Assembly (NCBI RefSeq): GCF_000187585.1
Contig: NZ_GL732463.1
Coordinates: forward strand, 1,302,944-1,366,943
Direction of reading: 5' to 3'
Source of the DNA: Streptococcus peroris ATCC 700780
GTDB lineage: Bacteria; Bacillota; Bacilli; Lactobacillales; Streptococcaceae
Length of the DNA stretch: 64,000 bases
The translations under genes were made by a program, and so were the position numbers. Below, piece after piece: positions 9,100 to 18,625 of this stretch. Position 1 is the first letter of the stretch. Each line of letters begins with the position of its first letter. A model generated the notes under the pieces. It was not told the origin of the DNA, searched no databases, and saw nothing but the letters and a program-made list of their open reading frames with translations.

Positions 9100-9256
9100 T
9101 TGATTCGTTACAATTACTTCAATTATAACATAAAAAGGTGAATTAGTAAAAGAGGGAAATGGGAAAGTGAAACTTGTGAAAAGACTTGAAAAATAGAGTG
9201 AATCAGAATGAGTATGGCTTGTGAATAGGGCCTTGCGGAAGGCCTATTCTTTCTTT
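9100..9256 (+). ncRNA. Candidate small RNA in the rpoY-tsaB divergent gap
   Basis: The 322-base gap between divergent rpoY and tsaB ends in a terminator-like hairpin on the plus strand: GAATAGG-g-CCTT (9223-9234), loop GCGG, AAGG-CCTATTC (9239-9249), then TTTCTTT. No plus-strand gene precedes it. A plausible plus-strand promoter (TTGATT at 9100-9105, 18-base spacer, TATAAC at 9124-9129) could drive an RNA of about 120 bases. The hairpin is visible; the RNA itself is inference. It may instead be a leftover terminator or part of the tsaB control region. Confidence 0.35.
9122..9150 (-). promoter_or_regulatory. rpoY-rnjA promoter
   Basis: On the minus strand TTTACT (9150-9145), a 17-base spacer and TATAAT (9127-9122) form a good sigma-A promoter; TG precedes the -10 as TGTTATAAT. 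It gives a leader of about 110 bases before rpoY. Confidence 0.75.
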
Positions 9257-9292
9257 GACACAAAGAAAATTCCCATGCGAAGTCTTTTGTAG

Positions 9293-9298
9293 TATAAT
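9293..9298 (+). promoter_or_regulatory. tsaB promoter -10 box
   Basis: TATAAT at 9293-9298 lies 30 bases before the tsaB start. The sequence 17 bases upstream (TTCCCA) is a weak -35. It is the only good promoter-like element immediately before the tsaB-rimI-tsaD operon. Confidence 0.55.
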
Positions 9299-9328
9299 AG
9301 TAAACAGACAAAAAGATAGGAATGTGTT

Positions 9329-10012
9329 ATGAAAGTATTAGCTTTTGATACGTCCAGCAAGGCTCTTTCTCTAGCTATTTTAGAGGACAAGCAGCTTCTT
9401 GCTGAGACCACGATTAATATCAAGAAAAATCACAGTATTACCCTCATGCCTGCTATTGATTTCTTAATGGCAAGTTTGGATTGGACACCTAAGGATTTGG
9501 ATCGAATCGTGGTGGCTGAAGGGCCTGGTAGTTATACTGGCTTGCGAATCGCAGTAGCAACTGCCAAGACCTTGGCTCATACCCTAAACATTGAGTTAGT
9601 GGGGATGTCTAGCCTTTTAGCTCTGGTACCAAGCCAGCACCAAGGTTTGGTGGTTCCTCTGATGGATGCGCGTCGCAACAATGTTTATGCAGGATTTTAT
9701 GAAAATGCCCAGCCTGTATTTCCCGAGGCTCACTTGTCTTTTGAGGAGGTCCTAGAGCAAATCAAGGATGCCGAGCAGGTAACCTTTGTTGGTGAAGTGG
9801 GTGCCTTTGTCGAGCAGATTCAAGAGCAATTACCACAGGCTAACTACCAAGAAACTTTGCCAAATGCAGCCAATCTAGCCCTCTGGGCTTGGGACAAGGA
9901 AGCAGACTCTTTGCACGATTTTGTACCGAATTACCTCAAGCGTGTCGAAGCTGAGGAAAATTGGCTCAAGAGCCATACTGAGTCTGGCGAGTCTTACATT
10001 AAGCGCCTATGA
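9329..10012 (+). CDS. tsaB: tRNA t6A-modification protein TsaB
   Basis: A 227-residue ASKHA-fold protein and partner of TsaD in making threonylcarbamoyl-adenosine at position 37 of ANN-decoding tRNAs. The N-terminal LAFDTSSKALSLAI and the GPGSYTGLRIA motif define the family. It likely acts as a scaffold for TsaD rather than as the catalyst. Its last four bases overlap rimI (ATGA), and rimI overlaps tsaD, giving a tightly packed t6A operon as in other streptococci. Confidence 0.94.
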   Translation: MKVLAFDTSSKALSLAILEDKQLLAETTINIKKNHSITLMPAIDFLMASLDWTPKDLDRIVVAEGPGSYTGLRIAVATAKTLAHTLNIELVGMSSLLALVPSQHQGLVVPLMDARRNNVYAGFYENAQPVFPEAHLSFEEVLEQIKDAEQVTFVGEVGAFVEQIQEQLPQANYQETLPNAANLALWAWDKEADSLHDFVPNYLKRVEAEENWLKSHTESGESYIKRL

Positions 10013-10446
10013 TAGAAATTAAACGAATTCAAAAACAGCCTAACTTGGCTCAAGCCATCTATGCGGTTATGGCAGCTGTTTACCCAGTCAGCCCTTGGAC
10101 TCTGGAACAAATCCAAGCAGACCTGTCTCAAGACCAGACCTGGTATGTTCTAGCTTATGATGGGGAAGAAGTGATAGGTTTTCTAGCAATTCAGGAGAAT
10201 CTTTTTGAAGCAGAAGTCCTACAAATTGCTGTCAAAAAAGCCTATCAAGGTCAGGGGGTAGCATCAGCCTTGTTTGCGACATTGCCGACAGACAAGGAAG
10301 TTTTCCTCGAAGTCAGAAAGTCCAACCACCGAGCGCAAGCATTTTACAAGAAAGAAAAAATGGCAGTCATCGCTGAGAGAAAGTCCTATTACCATAGTCC
10401 AGTTGAGGACGCCATTATCATGAAGAGAGAAATAGATGAAGGATAG
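10009..10446 (+). CDS. rimI: Ribosomal protein S18-alanine N-acetyltransferase
   Basis: A 145-residue GNAT acetyltransferase. The acetyl-CoA loop is seen as the [15 protein letters not shown] segment (Q/R-x-x-G-x-A-like), followed by [15 protein letters not shown] typical of RimI. RimI acetylates the N-terminus of S18 in E. coli; the substrate here is inferred. It is nested between tsaB and tsaD with overlaps of 4 and 11 bases. Confidence 0.88.
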   Translation: MIEIKRIQKQPNLAQAIYAVMAAVYPVSPWTLEQIQADLSQDQTWYVLAYDGEEVIGFLAIQENLFEAEVLQIAVKKAYQGQGVASALFATLPTDKEVFLEVRKSNHRAQAFYKKEKMAVIAERKSYYHSPVEDAIIMKREIDEG

Positions 10447-11446
10447 ATATATTTTAGCATTTGAGACATCCTGTGATGAGACTAGTGTTGCCGTTTTGAA
10501 AAACGACGATGAGCTCTTGTCCAATGTCATTGCGAGTCAAATTGAGAGTCACAAACGTTTTGGGGGCGTAGTTCCAGAAGTAGCCAGTCGTCACCACGTC
10601 GAGGTCATTACAGCCTGTATCGAGGAGGCGTTAGCAGAAGCAGGAATTACTGAAAACGATGTGACAGCTGTGGCGGTTACCTACGGACCAGGCTTGGTCG
10701 GAGCCTTGCTAGTTGGCTTGTCAGCTACTAAGGCCTTTGCTTGGGCTCATGGACTTCCGCTGATTCCTGTGAATCACATGGCTGGTCACCTCATGGCGGC
10801 TCAAAGTGTGGAACCCTTGGAGTTTCCTTTGCTAGCTCTATTAGTCAGTGGTGGACACACAGAGTTGGTCTATGTGTCTGAGGCTGGTGATTATAAGATT
10901 GTTGGTGAAACCCGTGATGATGCAGTTGGTGAGGCCTATGATAAGGTCGGTCGTGTCATGGGCTTGACCTATCCAGCAGGTCGTGAGATTGATGAGTTAG
11001 CGCATAAAGGACAGGATGTGTATGATTTCCCGCGTGCCATGATTAAGGAAGACAATCTGGAGTTTTCATTCTCAGGTTTGAAGTCTGCCTTTATCAATTT
11101 GCACCACAATGCCGAGCAAAAGGGAGAAAGCTTGTCTACAGAGGATTTGTGTGCTTCCTTCCAAGCAGCTGTCATGGATATTCTCATGGCAAAAACCAAG
11201 AAGGCCTTAGAAAAATATCCTGTTAAAACCTTAGTTGTGGCTGGTGGTGTGGCTGCCAATAAAGGTCTCAGAGAACGCTTAGCAGCTGAAATCACTGATG
11301 TCAAGGTCATTATTCCACCTCTACGTCTTTGCGGAGACAATGCCGGAATGATTGCCTATGCTAGCGTCAGCGAGTGGAACAAAGAAAACTTTGCAGGCTT
11401 GGAGCTAAATGCCAAACCCAGCCTGGCTTTTGATATCATGGAATGA
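10436..11446 (+). CDS. tsaD: tRNA N6-threonylcarbamoyladenosine transferase TsaD
   Basis: A 336-residue Kae1/TsaD protein that transfers the threonylcarbamoyl group to A37 of t[15 protein letters not shown] is the N-terminal ASKHA motif. [10 protein letters not shown] carries the metal-binding histidines, LVSGGHTEL the phosphate loop, and [14 protein letters not shown] the C-terminal nucleotide motif. The length is typical. It ends the operon at a terminator that begins at the stop codon. Confidence 0.95.
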   Translation: MKDRYILAFETSCDETSVAVLKNDDELLSNVIASQIESHKRFGGVVPEVASRHHVEVITACIEEALAEAGITENDVTAVAVTYGPGLVGALLVGLSATKAFAWAHGLPLIPVNHMAGHLMAAQSVEPLEFPLLALLVSGGHTELVYVSEAGDYKIVGETRDDAVGEAYDKVGRVMGLTYPAGREIDELAHKGQDVYDFPRAMIKEDNLEFSFSGLKSAFINLHHNAEQKGESLSTEDLCASFQAAVMDILMAKTKKALEKYPVKTLVVAGGVAANKGLRERLAAEITDVKVIIPPLRLCGDNAGMIAYASVSEWNKENFAGLELNAKPSLAFDIME

Positions 11447-11474
11447 AGAGTTAGCTCAGCGTTAACTCTTTTAT
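11446..11474 (+). terminator. tsaD operon terminator
   Basis: AAGAGTTA (11446-11453) pairs with TAACTCTT (11463-11470), and TTATCTT follows. The stem is modest (8 bp, AT-rich), so read-through is possible. Confidence 0.6.
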
Positions 11475-11475
11475 C

Positions 11476-11506
11476 TTGGACAAATGCGCGAGTTTTTTAG
11501 TATAGT
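11476..11506 (+). promoter_or_regulatory. Promoter of the lipoprotein gene, abutting its start codon
   Basis: TTGGAC (11476-11481) and TATAGT (11501-11506) lie 19 bases apart; read as TGGACA the spacer is 18. The -10 ends six bases before the ATG at 11513, so the expected transcription start falls on or next to the start codon. Confidence 0.6.
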
Positions 11507-11512
11507 AGAAAT

Positions 11513-12121
11513 ATGAGATTTAAAAAAACAATTAGAATTGTACTTTCCTTAGGGGTATTGTTGCTGTCTCTGATAGCTTGCCAGAATTTTAAAAAGACTC
11601 AACTGGTCCTGTTTGATTCACTTTTTTTCAATATGTCCACAAAATCTTTTGAGGAAGTATTTGAAGAAGCTGATAAAGTGGAGGAAGAAACTGCAATGGG
11701 TTATCACGATACATGGCATGCAAAAGACCCATATTTCTATAAAACGGGACGCCTTTTCTATCATTACGAAAATATTGCATTAAATGGTTATACAGGTCAA
11801 GCGGATTTCACATTTTCAAAATCACATCTCTTGGAAGAAGCGACAATTCAAATTCCTGTAGCATCAAAAATGGAGCAACAAATCGCGCTCCACAATTTAT
11901 CCCAGACTATAAAAAAAGAAATTGAAGCTCTTCCTATTTTCCAGTCTGTAACTACCGAGACAGTAGGGCTATACGATAACGGCTATCGCTATAAAGTCAA
12001 ATTGAGAGGAGAAAGGAGAGAACTCTGGATTGATGTCTACCCGATAGAAAATGAATATACTGAAAAAAACGAAGCCGATAAGTATAGAATTCGAATTGAT
12101 CAATTCCTCATGTATTCATAA
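11513..12121 (+). CDS. Predicted lipoprotein of unknown function
   Basis: A 202-residue protein with a lipoprotein signal: a basic MRFKKTIR start, a hydrophobic stretch, and a lipobox ending in Cys23 (LSLIAC-Q). The mature part is acidic with mixed alpha/beta character and has no motif I can name with confidence. Its size and general character recall TipC-type immunity lipoproteins of streptococci, but this is a weak resemblance from memory and no toxin gene is beside it. No ribosome-binding site lies before the ATG, and the promoter -10 ends six bases upstream, so the mRNA may be leaderless. A later start would remove the signal peptide. Confidence 0.65.
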   Translation: MRFKKTIRIVLSLGVLLLSLIACQNFKKTQLVLFDSLFFNMSTKSFEEVFEEADKVEEETAMGYHDTWHAKDPYFYKTGRLFYHYENIALNGYTGQADFTFSKSHLLEEATIQIPVASKMEQQIALHNLSQTIKKEIEALPIFQSVTTETVGLYDNGYRYKVKLRGERRELWIDVYPIENEYTEKNEADKYRIRIDQFLMYS

Positions 12122-12193
12122 TGAAGCATATTGTTCGGGGACTGAAACTTGCTACTAGTTTCAAATTCTAAACTTATTTCTCCTCTTTGAATG

Positions 12194-12202
12194 TGTTATA
12201 AT
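12194..12202 (+). promoter_or_regulatory. azlCD extended -10 promoter
   Basis: TGTTATAAT (12194-12202) is an extended -10 with a poor -35 (TTATTT). It lies about 60 bases before the azlC start. A small hairpin (GACTG/CAGTC) follows in the leader. Confidence 0.6.
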
Positions 12203-12260
12203 AGTCCTCGTTGTGACTGTAAATCAGCAGTCGATTACTGAAACACTAGTAAGGAGGTTT

Positions 12261-12956
12261 ATGAAAGAAAAAGGATTTTGGAAAGGTGTACAGGCTGCGG
12301 TGCCAACGGCTTTAGGCTATGTCAGTATCGGCCTTGCTTGTGGCATTATCGGTTCCCCTTATGTAACCCCTGTAGAGATTGGCTTGATGAGCCTCTTTGT
12401 CTATTCTGGGAGTGCCCAGTTTGCCATGATAGCCTTGATAGCAGTTCAAGCACCTGTGGCAGCTATCGCTATGACGGTCTTTTTGATTAATCTGCGTCTC
12501 TTCTTGCTGAGTTTACACGCATCGACCTATTTTCGTCATACTAGTCTCTGGCATAATATCGGAATGTCTAGCCTCTTGACGGATGAGACATACGGGGTCT
12601 TGATGGGCGAGTTGGTTCATACGGACAAGGTCAATCCTATGTGGATGCACGGGAACAACCTTAACAGCTATCTAGCTTGGTTTGTCGGAACTGTTGTGGG
12701 GACCACTTTAGGTGGACTTCTGCCAAATCCGGAAGTTATTGGTCTAGATTTTGCCCTAGTGGGCATGTTTATCGGGATTTTTACTTCCCAGTTTCAAATT
12801 ATGCAAAAACGGATTCCCTTGCGCAACCTCTTCATCATTTTAGGAATTATTGCCCTTTCCTTCTTTATACTGTTGACAGTGGAGTCTCAGTCACTAGCTG
12901 TTCTGTTTGCGACCTTGCTAGGTTGTACTATGGGGGTGATTTTGGATGGTCAGTAA
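12261..12956 (+). CDS. azlC: Branched-chain amino acid exporter large subunit AzlC
   Basis: A 231-residue membrane protein of the AzlC family (export of leucine-type amino acids and analogues, with AzlD). The start at 12261 follows a strong AAGGAGG; frames extending further upstream lack one. Family features are GYVSIGLACGI near the N-terminus, FVYSGSAQFAMI, and NLRLFLLSLH in the middle. The 3' end overlaps azlD by 11 bases. Confidence 0.9.
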   Translation: MKEKGFWKGVQAAVPTALGYVSIGLACGIIGSPYVTPVEIGLMSLFVYSGSAQFAMIALIAVQAPVAAIAMTVFLINLRLFLLSLHASTYFRHTSLWHNIGMSSLLTDETYGVLMGELVHTDKVNPMWMHGNNLNSYLAWFVGTVVGTTLGGLLPNPEVIGLDFALVGMFIGIFTSQFQIMQKRIPLRNLFIILGIIALSFFILLTVESQSLAVLFATLLGCTMGVILDGQ

Positions 12957-13269
12957 GTATATTTTAATGGCAATTATCTTCTCTGGCTTGGTGACCTGGA
13001 TTCCAAGAATGATTCCTTTCATCCTTGCTAAGTACAAAGGATTGCCAGCAATCGTAGAGCGTTTTTTGAAATTTTTACCTGTCTCTATTATCTTCGCCTT
13101 GATTCTTTCAAGTGTAGTGACAGGAAAAGTTGGAAGTTTCCCACAGATAAAGTGGTTAGACTTTCTAGCAGTCTTTCCGACAGCCTTTGTAGCCTTTCGC
13201 TACCGCAATCTGGTGGGGACGGTTCTCTTTGGAGTGGTCTTGATAGCAGTCCTACGCTTGGTCTTTTAA
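12946..13269 (+). CDS. azlD: Branched-chain amino acid exporter small subunit AzlD
   Basis: A 107-residue, four-helix membrane protein of the AzlD family and partner of AzlC. WIPRMIPFIL near the N-terminus and the C-terminal FRYRNLVGTVL are family-like. It begins inside the end of azlC (11-base overlap), so the pair is coupled. Confidence 0.88.
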   Translation: MVSKYILMAIIFSGLVTWIPRMIPFILAKYKGLPAIVERFLKFLPVSIIFALILSSVVTGKVGSFPQIKWLDFLAVFPTAFVAFRYRNLVGTVLFGVVLIAVLRLVF

Positions 13270-13338
13270 TCAGCCATAAAGAAAACCTATCACAAATATA
13301 GAAATCATATAATGGCGCAATCACATTTTTTCTGTTAA

Positions 13339-14214
<876 letters not shown>

Positions 14215-14218
14215 GCTT

Positions 14219-14262
14219 GTAAGTCATCCATTCTCTGGTAGGTGGATGATTTTACAGTTTTT
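14219..14262 (+). terminator. Terminator-like hairpin before metQ
   Basis: TCATCCA (14224-14230) pairs with TGGATGA (14243-14249), and GTAA/TTAC extends the stem outside. AGTTTTTAGG follows. It probably ends the upstream lipoprotein transcript and insulates the metQ promoter. Confidence 0.6.
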
Positions 14263-14267
14263 AGGCA

Positions 14268-14284
14268 TATAGTTTCAAACTATA
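14268..14284 (+). promoter_or_regulatory. MET-box operator upstream of metQ
   Basis: The 17-base palindrome TATAGTTTCAAACTATA matches the MET-box described by comparative genomics for methionine genes of Streptococcaceae, attributed to the LysR-type regulator MtaR/MetR. It is centred about 31 bases upstream of the putative metQ -35, a typical LysR activator position. The motif is seen directly; the regulator is from knowledge of the family. Confidence 0.85.
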
Positions 14285-14306
14285 GGTCTGCTTATTTAAT
14301 AACAAT

Positions 14307-14335
14307 TTGCGAAATCAAATAAAGTGTGAGATACT
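14307..14335 (+). promoter_or_regulatory. metQ operon promoter
   Basis: TTGCGA (14307-14312), a 17-base spacer and GATACT (14330-14335) form a plausible but non-consensus promoter. This suits a promoter that needs activation from the MET-box just upstream. Confidence 0.6.
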
Positions 14336-14366
14336 ATCACCATATTATTTTTAAGGAGAACAAATC

Positions 14367-15221
14367 ATGAAAATTAAAAAATGGTTAGGCGTAGCAGCTA
14401 TCGCTACAGTCGCAGGCTTGACTCTTGCAGCTTGCGGGAATTCAGACAAGAAAGCAGACAATGCAACAACTGTCAAAATCGCAACAGTAAACCGTAGTGG
14501 TTCTGAAGAAGCACGTTGGGACAAAGTCCAAGAATTGGTTAAAAAAGACGGAATCAAATTGGAATTTACTGAGTTTACAGACTACTCACAACCAAACAAG
14601 GCAACTGCTGATGGTGAAGTAGACTTGAACGCTTTCCAACACTATAACTTCTTGAACAACTGGAACAAAGAAAACGGTAAAGATCTTGTAGCGATTGCAG
14701 ATACTTATATCTCACCAATCCGCCTTTACTCAGGTAAAAACGGAGAAGAAAACAAGTACACTAAAGTGGAAGAAATCCCAAATAACGGTGAAATCGCTAT
14801 TCCAAACGATGCAACTAACGAAAGTCGTGCCCTTTACCTTCTTCAATCAGCTGGTTTGATTAAATTGGATGTTTCAGGTACTGAACTTGCTACTGTCGCA
14901 AATGTCAAAGAAAATCCTAAGAACTTGAAAATCACTGAATTGGATGCTAGCCAAACAGCTCGTGCCTTGACATCAGTTGATGCCGCTGTTGTTAACAACA
15001 CTTTTGTTACAGAAGCAAAATTGGACTACAAGAAAGCACTCTTTAAAGAGCAAGCTGACGAAAACTCAAAACAATGGTACAACATTATCGTTGCGAAAAA
15101 AGATTGGGAATCATCACCTAAAGCTGATGCCATCAAGAAAATTATCGCAGCTTACCATACTGACGAAGTGAAAAAAGTCATCGAAGAAACTTCAGACGGC
15201 TTGGATCAACCAGTTTGGTAA
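14367..15221 (+). CDS. metQ: Methionine-binding lipoprotein MetQ
   Basis: A 284-residue NlpA/MetQ family lipoprotein. The signal peptide ends at the lipobox TLAAC-G. The mature protein contains the family motifs DGEVDLNAFQHYNFL and IAIPNDATNESRALYLLQ. It delivers methionine to MetNP, encoded three genes downstream with an M20 peptidase between, the same order as in S. pneumoniae. TAAGGAG precedes the ATG. The upstream MET-box links it to methionine control. Confidence 0.95.
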   Translation: MKIKKWLGVAAIATVAGLTLAACGNSDKKADNATTVKIATVNRSGSEEARWDKVQELVKKDGIKLEFTEFTDYSQPNKATADGEVDLNAFQHYNFLNNWNKENGKDLVAIADTYISPIRLYSGKNGEENKYTKVEEIPNNGEIAIPNDATNESRALYLLQSAGLIKLDVSGTELATVANVKENPKNLKITELDASQTARALTSVDAAVVNNTFVTEAKLDYKKALFKEQADENSKQWYNIIVAKKDWESSPKADAIKKIIAAYHTDEVKKVIEETSDGLDQPVW

Positions 15222-15231
15222 TAAACACAGG

Positions 15232-15263
15232 GAGGTGGGAGAGATATTTTCCACCTCTTGCTT
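15232..15263 (+). terminator. Hairpin between metQ and the M20 peptidase
   Basis: GAGGTGG (15232-15238) pairs with CCACCTC (15251-15257) around a 12-base loop, with a weak T-run (TTGCTTTTG). It is probably a partial terminator that lowers expression of the peptidase and transporter genes relative to metQ. Confidence 0.5.
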
Positions 15264-15342
15264 TTGTATAGAGCCTAAAGCAAATGAACTCCACTTGTAT
15301 TGATTCTAAAGGTACAAGTCCTAGTAGAAAGGTAGAGAGAAA

Positions 15343-16716
15343 ATGATTTTCCCTAGTCAAGAAGAACAAATTGAAAAGTTTGAAAAAGATCATGTAGCGC
15401 AACATTACTTTGAAGTTTTGCGTACCTTGATTTCTAAAAAATCAGTCTTTGCCCAACAAGTCGGCCTGAAAGAGGTGGCTCGTTATCTAGGCGAAATTTT
15501 TAAACGTGTAGGGGCGGAAGTCGAGATTGACGAGAGCTATACAGCACCCTTTGTCATGGCACATTTCAAAAGTTCACGACCAGATGCCAAGACTATCATT
15601 TTCTACAACCACTATGACACAGTACCTGCGGACGGCGACCAAGTCTGGACAGAGGATCCATTTACGCTTTCTGTGCGTGATGGCATCATGTATGGACGCG
15701 GGGTTGATGATGACAAGGGACATATTACTGCTCGCTTGAGTGCCCTTAGAAAATATATGCAGCATCACGATGACCTGCCTGTCAATATCAGCTTTATTAT
15801 GGAAGGGGCAGAGGAGTCTGCTTCGACAGATTTGGATAAGTATTTGGAAAAACATGCGGATAAGCTCCGCGGCGCAGATTTATTGGTTTGGGAGCAAGGA
15901 ACCAAAAATGCTTTGGAACAACTAGAAATTTCTGGCGGGAACAAAGGAATTGTAACCTTTGATGCCAAGATTAAGAGTGCGGATGTGGACATTCATTCTA
16001 GTTATGGTGGTGTTGTGGAGTCGGCCGCATGGTATCTCATTCGAGCTTTGACTAGTTTGCGAGCTGAAGATGGACGTATTTTAGTCGAAGGTCTGTACGA
16101 TGATGTACAGGAACCTAATGAACGCGAGCTGGCCTTGGTTGAGACCTACGCTCAACGCAACCCAGAGGAAATCAGCCAGATTTATGGCTTGGAATTGCCA
16201 CTTTTACAAGAGGAACGTACAGCCTTTCTAAAACGTTTCTTCTTTGAACCAGCCCTCAATATCGAGGGTATCCAGTCAGGTTATCAAGGTCAAGGGGTTA
16301 AAACGATTTTACCGGCAGAAGCTAGCGCTAAGCTAGAAGTTCGTTTGGTTCCTGGCTTAGATCCACGCGATGTTTTGGAAAAGATTCAGAAACAACTAGA
16401 CAAAAATGGTTTTGATAAGGTAGAATTAAATTATACCTTGGGTGAAATCAGTTATCGGAGCGACATGAGTGCACCATCTATTCTCAACGTCATTGAACTG
16501 GCTAAGAAATTCTATCCGCAAGGCGTGTCAGTTTTGCCAACTACAGCTGGTACAGGACCAATGCATACGGTATTTGATGCCTTGGAAGTGCCTATGGTTG
16601 CCTTCGGTCTAGGAAATGCCAATAGCCGAGACCATGGTGGAGATGAAAATGTGCGAATCGCCGATTATTATACCCATATTGAATTAGTAGAGGAGCTGAT
16701 TAGAAGCTATGAGTAG
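15343..16716 (+). CDS. M20 family dipeptidase/metallopeptidase
   Basis: A 457-residue peptidase of the M20/ArgE/DapE family. The metal ligands are visible in [18 protein letters not shown] and EGAEES; the dimerisation domain lies in the middle, and a second catalytic half ends with [17 protein letters not shown]. There is no signal peptide, so it acts in the cytoplasm. Its place between metQ and metN (8-base overlap with metN) suggests it releases methionine from imported peptides or acylated methionine. The exact substrate is not evident. Confidence 0.85.
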   Translation: MIFPSQEEQIEKFEKDHVAQHYFEVLRTLISKKSVFAQQVGLKEVARYLGEIFKRVGAEVEIDESYTAPFVMAHFKSSRPDAKTIIFYNHYDTVPADGDQVWTEDPFTLSVRDGIMYGRGVDDDKGHITARLSALRKYMQHHDDLPVNISFIMEGAEESASTDLDKYLEKHADKLRGADLLVWEQGTKNALEQLEISGGNKGIVTFDAKIKSADVDIHSSYGGVVESAAWYLIRALTSLRAEDGRILVEGLYDDVQEPNERELALVETYAQRNPEEISQIYGLELPLLQEERTAFLKRFFFEPALNIEGIQSGYQGQGVKTILPAEASAKLEVRLVPGLDPRDVLEKIQKQLDKNGFDKVELNYTLGEISYRSDMSAPSILNVIELAKKFYPQGVSVLPTTAGTGPMHTVFDALEVPMVAFGLGNANSRDHGGDENVRIADYYTHIELVEELIRSYE

Positions 16717-17770
16717 AGATATTATCAAGTTAGATCAGATTGATGTAATCTTTCACCAAAAGAAAAAGACCATCACAGCGGTCAAGGATGTGACCATTCA
16801 TATCAAAGAAGGGGACATCTACGGAATCGTAGGATATTCTGGAGCAGGGAAATCAACCCTGGTGCGTGTTATTAATCTTTTACAAAAACCATCTGCAGGT
16901 AGAATTACCATTGATGATGATGTGATTTTCGATGGTAAAGAAACCTTAACTGCCGGGCAATTACGTCGTAAGCGTCAAGATATTGGGATGATTTTCCAAC
17001 ACTTTAACCTTATGAGTCAAAAAACGGCCGAGGAAAATGTAGCCTTTGCCCTTAAACACTCTGGACTTAGTGAGAAAGATAAGAAGGCTAAAGTAGCTGA
17101 GTTATTAGACTTGGTCGGATTGGCTGACCGTGCTGAAAACTATCCTTCACAACTTTCTGGTGGACAAAAACAGCGTGTAGCCATTGCGCGTGCCTTGGCA
17201 AATGATCCAAAAATTTTGATTTCAGATGAGTCGACTTCAGCTCTTGACCCTAAGACGACGAAACAAATCTTGTCACTCTTGCAAGAATTGAACCGTAAAC
17301 TAGGCTTGACCATTGTCTTGATTACGCATGAGATGCAGATTGTCAAAGATATTGCTAATCGTGTAGCAGTCATGCAGGATGGCCGCTTGATTGAAGAAGG
17401 TAGCGTTCTTGAAATCTTCTCAGATCCTAAGCAACCATTAACTCAGGACTTTATCTCAACAGCGACAGGTATCGATGAAGCTTTGGTTAAAATTGAGAAG
17501 CAAGAAATTGTAGAACACTTATCTGAAAACAGCATTTTGGTACAACTCAAGTATGCAGGGGCCTCTACAGATGAGCCACTTTTGAATGAATTGTACAAGG
17601 ACTATCAAGTAACAGCCAATATTCTCTATGGGAACATTGAAATTTTGGATGAAACTCCTGTGGGTGAGTTAGTTGTTGTTTTATCAGGCGAGAAAGCCTC
17701 TCTGGGAGCAGCACAAGAAGCAATTAGACAGGCTGGGGTACAGTTGAAAGTATTGAAGGGAGGACAGTAA
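16709..17770 (+). CDS. metN: Methionine ABC transporter ATP-binding protein MetN
   Basis: A 353-residue ATPase. Walker [10 protein letters not shown] is at 42-50, the signature LSGGQKQR and Walker B with ILISDEST follow, and the switch His is in VLITHEM. The C-terminal roughly 100 residues are the NIL/ACT-like domain, which in MetNI senses intracellular methionine and shuts off transport. It overlaps the M20 gene by 8 bases and is followed after one base by metP. Confidence 0.95.
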   Translation: MSRDIIKLDQIDVIFHQKKKTITAVKDVTIHIKEGDIYGIVGYSGAGKSTLVRVINLLQKPSAGRITIDDDVIFDGKETLTAGQLRRKRQDIGMIFQHFNLMSQKTAEENVAFALKHSGLSEKDKKAKVAELLDLVGLADRAENYPSQLSGGQKQRVAIARALANDPKILISDESTSALDPKTTKQILSLLQELNRKLGLTIVLITHEMQIVKDIANRVAVMQDGRLIEEGSVLEIFSDPKQPLTQDFISTATGIDEALVKIEKQEIVEHLSENSILVQLKYAGASTDEPLLNELYKDYQVTANILYGNIEILDETPVGELVVVLSGEKASLGAAQEAIRQAGVQLKVLKGGQ

Positions 17771-17771
17771 G

Positions 17772-18464
17772 ATGGCAGAGTTGATTCAAACGTACTTACC
17801 AAACGTCTACAAGATGGGCTGGTTAGGCCAAGCGGGCTGGGGGACAGCTATTTACTTAACGCTTTATATGACAGTTCTTTCCTTTATCATTGGAGGATTC
17901 CTAGGACTAGTTGCAGGACTTTTCCTCGTCTTAACTGGACCGGGTGGCGTCTTAGAAGATAAATTAGTCTTTTGGGTTTTGGATAAGATTACCTCAATCT
18001 TTCGTGCAGTGCCCTTTATCATTCTCTTAGCGGTATTGTCACCTTTCTCTCATCTAATCGTAGGGACAAGTATCGGTCCAAATGCAGCTATCGTACCCCT
18101 ATCTTTTGCAGTCTTTGCCTTCTTTGCCCGTCAGGTGCAAGTGGTTTTATCAGAGCTTGATGGAGGTGTCATCGAGGCAGCTCAAGCCAGCGGAGCTACT
18201 TTCTGGGATATCGTAGGTGTTTACCTATCAGAAGGACTTCCAGACTTGATCCGTGTGACAACTGTGACCTTGATTTCACTTGTTGGTGAAACAGCAATGG
18301 CCGGTGCGGTCGGAGCCGGTGGTATCGGTAACGTAGCGATTGCTTATGGATTTAACCGTTTCAATCATGATGTGACAGTCCTTGCCACACTTGTGATTAT
18401 CTTGATTATCTTCACCATCCAGTTCTTAGGAGACTTCTTGACAAAAAAATTAAGTCATAAATAA
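17772..18464 (+). CDS. metP: Methionine ABC transporter permease MetP
   Basis: A 230-residue MetI-type permease with about five transmembrane helices. EAAQASGATFWDIV is the EAA coupling loop that contacts MetN. It is the last gene of the metQ operon and is followed directly by a strong terminator. MetP is the name used in streptococci and MetI in E. coli. Confidence 0.93.
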   Translation: MAELIQTYLPNVYKMGWLGQAGWGTAIYLTLYMTVLSFIIGGFLGLVAGLFLVLTGPGGVLEDKLVFWVLDKITSIFRAVPFIILLAVLSPFSHLIVGTSIGPNAAIVPLSFAVFAFFARQVQVVLSELDGGVIEAAQASGATFWDIVGVYLSEGLPDLIRVTTVTLISLVGETAMAGAVGAGGIGNVAIAYGFNRFNHDVTVLATLVIILIIFTIQFLGDFLTKKLSHK

Positions 18465-18489
18465 AAAAGAGCGACATGGCTCTTTTTTT
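18463..18489 (+). terminator. metQNP operon terminator
   Basis: A perfect 10-bp stem (18463-18472 with 18479-18488, loop GACATG) ends in T7. It begins inside the metP stop codon. Confidence 0.92.
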
Positions 18490-18538
18490 ATAAATTCTCC
18501 TTGGTTTTTATCTATAATAAACTTAAAATTCAGGAATA

Positions 18539-18547
18539 TGATATAAT
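18539..18547 (+). promoter_or_regulatory. Extended -10 promoter of the dltB-like gene
   Basis: TGATATAAT (18539-18547) lies about 80 bases before the start codon. No good -35 is present. A further TATAAT at 18514 could be an alternative. Confidence 0.5.
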
Positions 18548-18625
18548 GAAATAGAATATCTCTATACGCCTGAAATAGTAAGCTATCTTGAGAGAATTAT
18601 GAAATGACAAAGGAGTTCAGCCAGT

